NCBI GenBank assembly: GCA_003254905.1
Contig: QANU01034502.1
Location: forward strand, 1-64,000
Length of the DNA: 64,000 bases
Direction of reading: 5' to 3'
Source of the DNA: Nissolia schottii
Taxonomy: Eukaryota > Streptophyta > Magnoliopsida > Fabales > Fabaceae
Part shown: positions 43,925 to 56,124 of the stretch, one piece after another
How the letters are laid out: each line of letters starts with the position of its first letter
Position numbering within the stretch: the stretch's first letter is position 1
Made by a program: the position numbers and the translations under genes
Notes under the pieces: model-generated
Told to the model about the DNA's origin: nothing
The model's input: the letters and a program-made list of their open reading frames with translations, nothing else
Database searches by the model: none

Positions 43925-46804
43925 CAACAAATCAAATTGATAGGTTGATATCTGCTGACCCCATCAGTATCCAAGATTACATCATGTTGTTCATGCATTT
44001 ATGGTGCATGAACCATGTAGAAGAGAATTGACAAAATCTCCATGCATGAAAGATGGATTTTGCACTAAGTTCTATCCAAAAAAAGTTTTGAAACACAACT
44101 GCTATTGATGAAAATGGATATCTGAGTTACAATAGAATAAATTTTGGAATTCACACTATGAAGGGGGATGTGCAAGTTGAAAATAGAACAATAGTTCCTT
44201 ATAATCCATGCCTTCTCGTGCGATATCAGGCTCATGTTAGCATGGAGTATTAAAACAAATCAAACTCTATCAAATAATTATTTAAATATCTCAACAAGGA
44301 TCCCAATAGAGTTACTACTGCAGTTTCAATCGACTCAAACGAGCCTTCAAATAAAGCTAGTGTGAATAAGATAAAATAGTATTATGACTCCAGATAGTCT
44401 CTTTGCTTGAAGATGTGTGGAGAACTTTTTGTTTTGATATTCATCAAAGGTGGCCTCTTGTACAAAGGTTAGCATTTCACCTTCTCGGGTCAACAATGCA
44501 TACTTTTCAAGGATAACGAAAGACTTGGTGTTTTCATGAAGAGGACCAAAGAAAAGCATACTATGTTTCTTGCTTGGACGGAAGCAAATAGAGAGTATCC
44601 TAAAGGTAGGGAATTGTCATATGTTGAGTTCCCTACTAACTTTGTGTACAACGAAGACAAAGTACAACGACATACTAGAAAAAAGAAAAAAGGATAGTCC
44701 ATTGGAAGACTTTGTTATGTACACCCTAGAACAAGAGAGCTTTACTATACGAGGATATGGCTAACAGTACAACAAGGTTGTACAAGCTATGACAACATAA
44801 GAATTGTTAATGGAATAAGATTTAACAGTTTTCAAGAAACTTGCTATTAGTCTTGGTTTATTGTAGGATGATAGCGAGTTTGTTGAAGGCATTAGAGAGG
44901 CAAGTGAGTTAGCATCTAGTCATCAATTAATGAAGATTTTTCATCATGTTATTGACTTTGAATACAATGAGCAAACCATGTTATGTTTGGGAGCAAGTTT
45001 GGAAATTATTAGCTGATGGAATCATTCATCAAAGAAGAATTGTACATAGAAACCCCTGTAACTTCATGTTAACTTTTAACTACTTAATTAGAACTTTTTA
45101 GTAAAATGTTATCATCTTTATGAATTTAACTATTTCGTGTGTTGTTGTATATAGGAATCACCATGACCGATCTTGAATTGAAAAATCTGTGTTTGATTGA
45201 GGCTAAAATGTTACTTCACGCAAATGGTAGATCATTAAATGAATTCGATAGCATGCCATTTCTAGAGTTTCATGATATCAATCTATGTAAAAATAGTTTG
45301 ATAGTTGATGAACTTAGCTATGACACAACAAAGTTAGCAGAAACTCACACTAGATGCATGTAGCCTATGACGCCTGAGCAAAAATGAGTTTATGATGAAA
45401 TTGCTACAACAGTTTTGAGTAACTCTAGTGGATTCTTCTTCATTTATTGTTATCGTGGTACAAGAAAAACATTCATCTGAAATGTTATTTCTTTGGGTCT
45501 ATGGTCTCAAAAGAAAATTGTTCTGAAAGTTGTGTCAAGTGGAATAATTTCTCTGTTACTTCCTGGAGGCCGAACAATACATAGGATTTTTATACCGTTA
45601 TTTGTTAATGATTTATCAACATGCAACATAAATAAAAGGGAGCTTTAAGGCAGAACTCCTAATCAAAAGTAGTATGATCATTTGGGATGAAGCTCCAATG
45701 CTAAATGGGTGTTTCTTTGAAGCTCTTGACTACACACTTAGGGGATCTCATGAGATCAACGAATCCAAATAGTCATGTTTAACCATTTGGTGGAAAGGTC
45801 ATCTTTCTTGGAAGAGATTTTAGACAAGTACTTCTTGTCATTCAACATGGAATTAAGCACGTTGTCTTATTAGCAACCATTAATTCTTCTACCTTATTGT
45901 CTTTCTGTAGAGTACTTAAATTGAGTACAAACATGAGACTTTTGAGATCTTCACAAGATCAAGATCTAGTTGAGTTCAAGAAATCTGCGGATTGGATCCT
46001 TGATATAGGAGATGGTGTTTTGGGAGATAATCTAGATGATGAGCAGATGCTGAAATACTAGATGATTTACACATTCCTCCATCGAAAGAACCTTTTCCTT
46101 ATTTGGTAGAATTTGTTTATCCATACTTGCTCATGAACATGAAATATTACAAGTTTTTTTTTTTCAGACTAGATCAACACTTGCTCCTACTCTTGAAAGT
46201 GTTGAAATGGTAAATGATTATATTTTGTCTGAGGTTCTAGGAAATGTAAATGAATACTGAAGTTCAGAAACTACCTCTCATGCCGATGAAAATGAAGATG
46301 TTCAAGCATAATGGTTTATGGCTGAATTCCTGACATAAAGGTTTTGGGTCTTCCTCCTCACATGCTAACATTAAAATTAGGAGTCCCTGTTATGCTTTTG
46401 TGTAATGTTGACCGATCAAATGGGTTATGCAATGGTACAAGACTAATAATCAATGAGTTAGGAAACAATGTCATTGGGGAAACTATTGTCACTAGAAGAA
46501 AAATAGGAGATGAGGTTTACATTCCAAGATGGACTTCATACCTTTGGATTTAGGTTTGCTTTTCAAGTTTTAACAAATGCAATTTCTATTGACCTTATGT
46601 TTTGCAATAACAATAAATAAGAGTCAAGGACAATTGCATTCCCATGTGAGACTTTTTCTACTTATACCAATCTTTATCCATGGTCAACTATAGGTTGCAT
46701 TATCTAAAATTAAATGTAGGAGGAGGTTGAAGATACTAATTTTAAATGAAGTACAAACCTACACCTCAACAATTTTTTTTTAAAGAAGTATTTGAGAATG
46801 TTTG
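43925..46804 (+). pseudogene. Decayed Helitron transposase (PIF1-like helicase part)
   Basis: Broken frames follow the C-terminal half of plant Helitron Rep/helicase proteins in order. SPCMKDGFCTKFYPKK-like lies at 44035-44090, TMFLAWTEANREYPKGRELS at 44560-44620, and ELYYTRIWLTVQQGCTSYDN about 44730-44800. ELKNLCLIEAKMLL is at 45178. A Walker A region degraded to YRGTRKTF lies near 45450, then SSGIISLLLPGGRTIHR about 45535 and IIWDEAPM near 45680. VPVMLLCNVDRSNGLCNGTR is at 46380-46440, and a KEVFENV-like end near 46800. Numerous stops and frameshifts; the Walker A GxGGTGKT is altered. The Rep endonuclease part was not found, and neither were the termini (TC...CTRR). Confidence 0.88.
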
Positions 46805-47914
46805 AAGCTTTAATTAAACAAGTATGCCATTTTTTTCTCATAATCTTTGTCATTCTTTGTTATTATTGTAGCGTGACAAATACATATCATTTGAGTAAAC
46901 AGACAAGTTGAATGTATCAAATTTTTATATATATACACATTTTGTCATGCAATGTATTTTAGTCTTTGTGAGTATATACTTCGTTATACGGTTATAATGA
47001 ACTTTCTTTTACAATTTGCCACTTTTCAGAGATTCAGACCAAGTTTGTACATATCAATGTCCAATCAACTTATTTTATCCCCAACTTGAGGAATCAAACA
47101 ATAATGTAATACATATGATGATTTATTAGATTTACTATTTTAAGTTTTGTAAATTCTTTCAAATATACATTTGCATAATTGAATAGCATCGAATAATTTA
47201 CTGCCATATTGTTCATTTAATTTTATTTACCTTATATTTCATATTTCTTATATTTCATCTTCGTGCATCACACAGGTTTCAAACTAATCGTTATAGAAGG
47301 GTGAGAATATATATGCATTGGGAAGAAAATAAAAGGAGGAAAGAGAGTAATTAAATCATTTAATTTTTTTTATATATATAACAATTATTTTCTTTCCTTT
47401 TATTTTTTACTCATTTAAACACATATTTTTTCTCTTTACTTTTTTCCTTTCTCTATTTTCTTTCTTCTTACTAGTGAGCAAATCTTTATAATTTGTGGGG
47501 TGCAATTTTCATTGGAGATTAACACCCATTTTATAGAGTAAATGAAATCGTGCAAATTTTAGCCATGGGTTATAAACTTCCCATTTAGTACATGTGAGTT
47601 TTAAAAAAAAAAGAGATGTTTGCAAACAAATCATTTGAAAAGGTGAAATTGAAAAAGAAATTGTGATTAAGAATGGTAGTTAGTGCACCAAAACCTTTAT
47701 CAATAACAGCGAGCATTATCGATATTGAACATGGCACAATTATTGAAAAAGAAAAGTGACACATGGCACAAAACAGACTTGTAACTTATATGCGGTCCCC
47801 ATTTAATAATAATAGAAAGAAAAAGAAAAAACACAAGTGGTGACGACTAATTGCAGTTGGAGTTCGGTTCTATTCTAGTGCTGAGGAACTTGGTTCCGTG
47901 CGTTCTTCGATTTC
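46805..47914. other. Gene-free AT-rich DNA and presumed promoter of the plastid SDR gene
   Basis: No recognisable coding or repeat structure. The final ~120 bp before 47915 is less AT-rich and probably carries the 5' leader. Confidence 0.4.
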
Positions 47915-50900
47915 ATGGCTTCTTCTACTGCTACTGCTACTCTCTCTTTATCTTCGTCTTTCGCCCAAGTTCAGTGTCTTTCACAGCGTCAAGTCCTCGC
48001 TAAACTCCAAAGCACCACCAGAATCCCCCTTTCTTCTTCTTCTGGTTGGAGATGGAGTTGCGATTCGCAGCGCATTCATGCGAAAGCCGTTTCAACCGAT
48101 AGGGGAAGGCCGCGAAACGCTCTCAGCGAGGAATTGGTTGAAAGCCAGAGTTCGGAGTCGATGGAGAATAATGGCGAAGGCACTTCATCGTCTTCCAAAC
48201 TGGTTCTCGTTGTTGGCGCCTCGGGAGGTGTTGGTAAGTCAAGAGATTTTAGTTTCGGCTGAAAAGCTTATAAACATGTTTATTTTTTAGAATTCAATCA
48301 TTTCAAAAAATTATACAAATATATATGAGCATTGTTTTTTTTTCAGTTAAAAAAAAAAGAGTGATTTTCTTTTCAAATACGTTGAAATAAACACACCTTT
48401 AATCAGGGTGTCTTGATGTGATGAATGGGAACTTCAGAACATGAAAATTTTATTCCAGAACATAATATCATAGGAGTTGGATTATTTTTTTTTTCTTTCA
48501 TAATTTCGGAATATAGAAGCTTTACTTCTATAAAGGGGCCGGAAAGATTCAACCGCTTTTGGTCACAGTCTACAAATTTCCGTTATACCCTTATCACCCA
48601 CACATACACTAAAGCCACATTGAGCGGTTCCGATTTCATTTTAGCATCTTCTAGTTTCAATAGACAGAAAGAGGGAGCTGGAAAGTGAAGCTCAAAATTT
48701 GACATTTATACTTGAATTAATAATGTGACTTATCATATGAGACTAGTTTTGATGTTATTTCAGTGTGAAAAATCTTTACATAATCATCTGATCATGTATT
48801 GTCATATCAGCATAATTGGTTAGCCCTCACACCCACTATCTCAAATCTTTTACATTTTTATTATTTAGTATGTTTTTCAAATTATAGAAATAAAAATATT
48901 AATAAATATGTTGATTTATTGTAGGCTTTATTGTCATCAATTCAAACTAAAATATGTGGAGTGAACGTAGTCTCACTTGATTCTGAGGATTCAATAAAAT
49001 CTCGTCGTTTCATTTATTGGTATATCCTTCATTCCATGTGCATCTGTATGCCGTTGGGATCCCGGTTCCCTTTGTTATGTTATTTTATGCATTGTGAAGT
49101 TCATAAACTCTGGAAATGGCTGGTTTATTGCATCATAATTCATGCCATAGTTTGATTGTGGAAGTTTGTGAAGTAGTTGTCTTAATTACTGTTCAGGGCA
49201 GCTGTTGGTAGCATCACTGCTTCAGCGGAATGTTAAGTCACGATTGATTCTTAGGGATCCTGAGAAAGCCACGGCACTGTTTGGTGAACAAGATGCGGAC
49301 AAACTGCAGGTATATCGTTTACTCTAATTCAAAGTGAAAACTTTTTTTTTTTGTGGTTATTTTCTTCACAAAAACTTGGAAACAACCAGAACTAAAACAA
49401 AGTGGCATTTTTGTGATTATTAATAAAAAAAAATATCGGTAGGAAATGAAATTAGAAAACAAACCAATAACCCCCAATAAATAGTGGCGTAAATTTAATT
49501 TCATTCATTTTCAATATTTCTAGTCATATGGAGCTTTTGAACATGACAGGTATTCAAAGGAGACACAAGGAAGCAGGATGATTTGGATCCATCCATATTT
49601 GAGGTCAGCTCGCTGGAGTTCTTTTTGTCTATGTTGATAGTAATTGATTTGATTCATCTGAAATATTTTCATATTGTTGAGTCATTTCATTCATCATAGG
49701 AAATGTATGGTAACATTCTGAATTTCTTTTGCTTCTTTGTTTACTTGCTTTATAGGGTGTTACACATGTGATTTGCTGTACAGGAACAACAGCTTTCCCT
49801 TCAAGGCGGTGGGATGATGATAACACACCAGAAAGAGTTGGTAAGAATCATGCTATGCATATTGCAGCATTTGACGTCATAACTTAATTGAAATAGAAAG
49901 AGTTAGGCAAATATTTAAGCGTGCAAAATTTAAGCATAACAGTAATGCCTTTTATTAAAAGTTGCTTACCGGATAGAACTCATCAACAACTCAACCACTT
50001 TTCAATATTTTGATTTTGATTATAAGTATTTATTTGAAGATTGGGTGGGAGTGAAGAATCTAGTATCTGCATTGCCTTCCACTGTGAAGAGAGTTGTTCT
50101 TGTGTCATCAATAGGTGTGACTAAGTTCAATGAACTGCCATGGAGGTAAGCATACCCAATAATTAATTCTTAATTGGCAAAGTTGTCTGACTCTTGTTAT
50201 ATAATCAGTTGGATTGCAAGAAAGCCGAAGGAAGAATCTTTGTGTGGTAATTTGGATTAGAGACCTTCTAAAGTTCTAATGAGAAATTAGATTAAACAAT
50301 AGTTTAACCTAAGCATGATGGGCTGTCACGATTGTGATGCCAGAAGAAGAATAAACTAAAATATAAATTGAAATGTACTTATATTTGTATTGTTATTTGG
50401 AATTCAAATTATCAGTTTTCTCATGGCTATTCTTGATTGAAAATTTGGTTTCATTATGTATAGTTGCGACTATGCTCCAAAGATGCTGAATCAAAATAGA
50501 CTTATCGTCTTTATAACTAAGATTAATTTCCCTTCAAGAAGTTACACTGATGGTCTGCAAGAGCAGCGAGGGGAAGCATCAGAGGAGTTCTTAAATTAGC
50601 AAAAATTGAACTCTGCATCTTCTGAACTTCTAGCCTTAGATGGGCAATGGTACTGCCTTGTACCTGCCGAAGAATCTAACTTTGAGAAGGGGTTTGATTT
50701 AGGATATACCATCACTCGCTAGAACATTATGCAAGTTTGATCTTCACATAATATAGCAAATTAAAGAGTCTGCTTGGTTGACTGCAAGGAGTGTGAACAA
50801 CTATTCAAATTAAACTGGTGATATAAGTGTTTATGCATTCAGTACGAATTGAAAGCTGTTAATAAGACAAAAAATATGTGCTTAGCAAAATTCATGCTCG

Positions 50901-53900
50901 TCATTCATGTTCGTAAGTGTAGGCTGTGTGTGATTTATGTACTATGTCACCCATCGTTAGGTAGTCACAAGGAAATAGCAATAAGGTTCCATATGATCCA
51001 TGATATAAATTATTCCATGACTTGACATGAAATTATGTTAATTATCTTTTGTAAAAGGACTTATCCAAAGTTTGTCACATGGATTTGTTGATGTTTGGTT
51101 TCTGATGCAGCATTATGAACCTATTTGGTGTTTTGAAGTATAAGAAAATGGGCGAGGATTTTCTTCGGAGTTCTGGCATTCCATTCACCATAATCAGGTA
51201 AGATGCAAAATATGCATGTTTCACACCTGATGTTGATACATGATAAACAAAGAGTTGGAGGACTTATAACTTGGATTATGTGTGTCTGAACTCTGAAATT
51301 CTTGAAGTCTCCTTATATGGGCTTATATAAATGCATTTCAGACCTGGAAGATTGACTGATGGACCATACACATCTTATGATCTAAATACTTTGCTCAAAG
51401 CAACAGCTGGACAAAGACGAGCAGTCCTTATAGGTCAAGGTAAATTGTTAATGCTCATTATTATAACTGTAGGACAAAGCAAGCATTTTTTACTTATTAC
51501 TTTTCTTCTATTTGGTAAGTTTTTCACATGTGAGCAGATTGCCAAGCTATATAAGTTGCATGCATGATGTTGTCTAGCAAACCAATGATTCTATTTTCTA
51601 AAAGTTTATCTTGTTTCTAGTACAAGAAAAAGAATTTATTGTTGCACGACTAAAAATTTACAGCAGTTTATATTATAAAAATCCGTATGGTAAACATTTT
51701 GAGGCCAAGTAGCAACAAATGGTTAATCTTGGTCAATATTGGTCAGAAAAAGCAAGCTTGTCTCAAAAGGTGTGAGTTCTGTTCAGTTTGCTGAGAACTC
51801 AAACTTTCCATTATTCTGTTGCTTGTCAAAAAACACAGATTAATGTTTGTGTAGACACAAAGATAAGTCTTTGTGAAGAACCATCCTCTGTTGTTTATCA
51901 ATTATGTTTATGATTTAAAGGAATCGAAGCCATTAATTCAAAGAGCAAACACTATTAACCAAGGTGACTTGCAAGTTGCAACATTGCGCTGAAATCATAT
52001 CAGTCATAGTATGCATATACTATCAGCTAGCTTGTTTACTGGAGAACTGATAAGCTAGCCATTTCTGCATGTATTATCAGCATACATTTTTAATGTTGTC
52101 CATCATGAAATGTGTCTGATATGCTTGCTGGTGCTGTCTATGTTGTAGCTACCGATTAATTGCATTTTTCAAAATGACTAGTTCAGTGGAAACTGCTGAT
52201 AAGCATTAAGGGTGGAAAATCTCCACCCTCCCCTTATGTGAATTAAAAAATTGTTAAACTGATGCATAATCAGCTGAGAGCCTGACATTAATAGGGTTTT
52301 CTCTTGGGTTTTTGATTAATTGATTAAGAAAGTTAATGCTTGTTATTGGTGTCAGATGATTATGTATGATCATTTATGCTTCTGCTAGTGCTTTTGTTTG
52401 AAGTTTTAGAAATTCGGCAACGTGCTTTCAGGAGATAAACTAGTGGGAGAGGCCAGCAGAATTGTTGTTGCCGAAGCTTGCGTGCAGGCACTAGATCTGG
52501 AAGTCACTAAAAACAAAGTATATGAAGTTAACTCTGTTGAGGTAAAGTTTCTGTTATAATTTTGGTATTTAGGGCCGTATGGTTCTTAGAATGACTTTCT
52601 CATCTTTATTTGGTTCATTCATTAAATTTATGAAAATCTTGCAAAATATGCCTAGGAATGACCCATTTATACGTTTGATTGACACTAAAATTCTTGAGAA
52701 TATTTCTTTTTACCCAAGATACCCCTAACGAATGAAAAAAAAATTGATCATTACACACATTAAACCTATATTTAAATGTAGTTATTTTCTCAACTCTCAT
52801 AAAATAAAACTATTATTATTATTAGTTATTTATTAATATTAGTTATATATTTAGTAATATTATTATAAATTCTTTAATATTAATTATTAATTATTTATTA
52901 TTGCTAATAGTATTATTAATTATTTAATGTTTATTATTATTAATCATTTAATCATAATTATTAATTATTGTTATTATTATTAATTAATTATTATTAATTA
53001 TTGTTTTTATTATTTGTTTATTTATTATTATTATTTATTACTATTACTTATCATTATTTAATATTAATTATTTTATCAACTACCATAAAATTATTATTTA
53101 TTATCATTAATTTAACATTAATAATTGTTTTAATTATTATTATTAATTATTTATTATTATTCTTTAATATTAATTATTTTCTTAACTCCCAAAAATAATA
53201 ATAATAATATTATTATTATTATTAATGGAGGGTAAAGTTGGGTTTTTAATTTTAAATGGGGGAGGGCAAGATTAAAAATAAAGGAAAGTGAATTTTTTTT
53301 TAATTCCTTGGAATACAACTTTTGAGAATATTTTTTCATTTTGCAAACTAAACGCAAGAATTTGTCATTCTCAAACTCAAATTTTCGAGAATGCTGATAG
53401 ATTACGCGAATCACAAGCCCCCTAGGTCTTACAATCATACATGCTTGTGTCATGTGTGTGAATATAGATCAAATTCACATGATAGGATCTCTTTTTTTTT
53501 AATGTCGTTTTATGTCAGCCAAAAGGATCACCGATATTTTGATGCCTAGACTTTCCTATGCTAAGCATTTTAGATAAACGGGTAAACGGACCTAACACAG
53601 AAAATAAAAGATAACATAATTGTATTTATTAGAGTTGCGTACTGAGTAAGATAAGATAACATCAATTTATACGCACATAACAGAATCAAGACATTACAAG
53701 AAAATAATTCTAAATCAAATTAAATCATAATATAATTAAATATTAATCAATCTGTGATATTATTAAGATATGATATATTTTATTTTTATTTTAACAACCT
53801 CTCTCAAGCTATAGTTGCTCAAACTTTAAACTTGTCACAAAGTAGCAGAGGTTGTCGAAGAAGTAGGAACAATCAACCTAGTGTCTTACTCAGAAACAGG

Positions 53901-54319
53901 GCATGTACAAAAATAGGACGACTGGTCGAGCAAAGGTAACGAGTGTGAGCCAGACAGAACCCGCATAATAAATGATTACATGGAGGCAATTAAGGCAACT
54001 TCTGTGCCTGTGCAAAGACAAGAAAGGCAAGAATAAACAAAGAATATAATTAAGAAAATAGAGTTGTAAAAATAACGTACATTGAGAACCTATTTATAGA
54101 TCAATAACCAAATCAGAATCATAATAACAAAAGTTATTATTTTTTAAATGTGAACACTCAATCTATTTATATATTTCATTTATGCTAATTGTTATAATCT
54201 GTTTTTATGTTTCATTTATGCAAATTGTTATGACGAAATGCATATATTCTTAGGGGGAAGGTCCTGGAAACGAAGCTCAAAAGTGGCAAGAACTATTCGA
54301 GGGTGCGCACTCCCGCTAA
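47915..54319 (+). CDS. Chloroplast NAD(P)-binding Rossmann-fold protein (atypical SDR, NmrA/TIC62-like), 9 exons, 345 aa
   Basis: Exons: 47915-48233, 49197-49309, 49550-49603, 49756-49840, 50040-50145, 51111-51197, 51342-51439, 52432-52541, 54254-54319. They total 1038 nt in one frame and all junctions are GT-AG. Residues 1 to about 58 are Ser/Thr-rich and basic, typical of a plastid transit peptide. The nucleotide-binding loop is VVGASGGVG (about 99-107). Further landmarks are VFKGDTRK, GVTHVICCTGTTAFPSRRW, VLVSSIGVT, a YKKMGEDFLRSSG helix (Y-x3-[KRE]-type catalytic region is only partly conserved) and PFTIIRPGRLTDGPYTS. From memory it resembles Arabidopsis At4g31530-type proteins. The substrate is unknown. 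An alternative frame at 47898 is a shadow. The last intron carries a ~0.85-kb repeat. Confidence 0.92.
52572..53422. mobile_element. TIR-type repeat (PIF/Harbinger-like candidate) in the last intron of the SDR gene
   Basis: The left end GGGCCGTATGGTTCTTAGAA and the right end GCGAATCACAAGCCCC (reverse GGGGCTTGTGATTCGC) are roughly inverse, with TTA/CTA flanks. The core 52800-53220 is dominated by ATT/TTA repeats. The end sequence resembles GGGCCTGTTTGGTT-type Harbinger termini, but identity is weak. Confidence 0.4.
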
Positions 54320-54539
54320 ATGGACTTTCGAGTAACTTTCATGGTATTTGGAGCATGCATATATGTACATACATTCATGCATCGCACTCAATTCAAGAAT
54401 GTATCAGATTATAAGTGACCTATGCAGATGAAGAGAATAATTAATTAGTTTTATACTAAAAATTTATTTTTTTCTCATGATAAATTGAGTTAAGCACTAT
54501 GTGTCATGACAGGGAACATAGTCTTAGAAGTGGGGGACT

Positions 54540-56124
54540 AATGAAATATAAGGGTCACAGGATCTCAATGTTATGAACAACTTAAAAAATTTTTTTAAGT
54601 CTTTGACCAAAAACATGATAGATTGGTCATGACGACTCAGTCATGAGGGAGGACCGTCACTCACGATCTAAGGGTCCATGACGTGACACGTGACATGATG
54701 TCATAAAGATAAATGACAGTTACATTTTCATCTAAGGATGTAAGGCTTGACATGTGGAGTTGACACGAATCAAAATTCTGAAGATCATGACACTTACTAC
54801 AAGATCTGAGGGCTGATAGCATGACAGGTGGCTTTTTTGGTTTCATGTGGACAATCAAAACACTGTGTTTTAAAGGTTTCTTGTCAGGAAGCATCATTTG
54901 ACGCCGAGAATTCAAATTTAAGACTAATGACACAAAGACGCCAGAAAGCGGTTACGTAACCGTCAAAGCTTAGAGTGCTAGAATTCAAATTTAAGTGCCA
55001 TGACGTAGAGGTGCCAGAAAGTGGTTATATAATCAGTTTCTCTATAAATAGAACCCATCAAACACATTTTTTTTTTACTAAGTTCTTAGGATTACATACT
55101 TGCAAACACTTTCACATGCTCACCCTCATGCCTCCAATGGCTACTCAAAGTATGAGAAAAGCCAAGGTCACATTCTAAACTTCACATTTTCATTTTTCTT
55201 TTTAGGATTAAACACCTTGTCTTTTCCTTTTCATCTCTACTTGTAATTTTGTCGTATCAAACTTGTCTGTAAGACATTGTTTCCTATAACTTAAGTTTCT
55301 ATATATATGTTTTTGTACTTATAACCTTGGAATCGAGAATTAAATGCATAAACACCATAAAACAACTCTTAATTGTCAAGTTCTTAATAATTGTTATTGT
55401 GCTATTAACTCTGGAACTAGAACTTGGTTCTAACAATTAAATTGCATACAAAAGCCACAAATTGGTGTTGACAGTTCAAATTGTCAAGTGATTCTATATA
55501 TTACCCATTATACATTTATTGTTGAGCACATCATTCCGGAACTAAAACTTGATTGTATACTTACAAAAGCCATAAATTGACATTCATACTCAAGTGTTAT
55601 AACATTATTATTTGTACACATCACTCTGGAAATGAAAACTTGAGTTCACATTCAAAAAAGACCTAAATTGACAGCTCCAGTGTTATCTGTCGTGAACAAT
55701 GCATTGATACAAGGGATACATTTTTTGGGCACTTCGATAATTATGCTTCTGAGACTCCACAAGAGGAACTATTTCAGTTCCCCGAATTGAGATCTTGAAA
55801 CAAGGTGGACTTGTCCAATTATTTGGTGTTGACAATAATACCAAAACCCATTGAAAACAAATTGGCACGCCCGGTCCAGGAACACATAGGTGTCATTTCC
55901 CATCTGTCATATGCAATTACGCAGCCGCACCAGAGTGTCCAATATGTCAAGAACCTCCACAACTAACAATGAGACTAGAGGAGAGGGTGATAACAGCCTT
56001 CAAGTGTCAGTGTCAGAGATCATAGTGTCAGTTGTGCCTTCAGGTGCTGAATCTCAGAGGGAGGGACCAAGCGTTGTTAACAATTCTATTCCAAGTCCTA
56101 CGAGTCCCTTCGTGTGGCACCAAT
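54540..56124 (+). mobile_element. Gypsy-type LTR plus start of gag, truncated by a CACTA insertion
   Basis: The LTR runs about 54541-55858 and contains paired GAATTCAAATTTAAG blocks, a CTATAAATAGAACCC TATA-like site near 55043, and A/T-rich repeats. TTGGCACGCCCGGTCC at about 55862 looks like the post-LTR primer-binding region. An open frame of 60-odd codons at 55890-56144 (MQLRSRTRVSNMSRTSTTNN) is a plausible gag start. The element is interrupted at 56124. A purine tract (AAGTGGGGGACT, 54530-54541) just left of the LTR resembles a polypurine tract. Confidence 0.55.

Noticed and set aside
47898..48290. 130-codon frame starting upstream of the SDR gene start
   Set aside because: Overlapping frame; only the 47915 frame continues through all nine exons and has the Rossmann motif.
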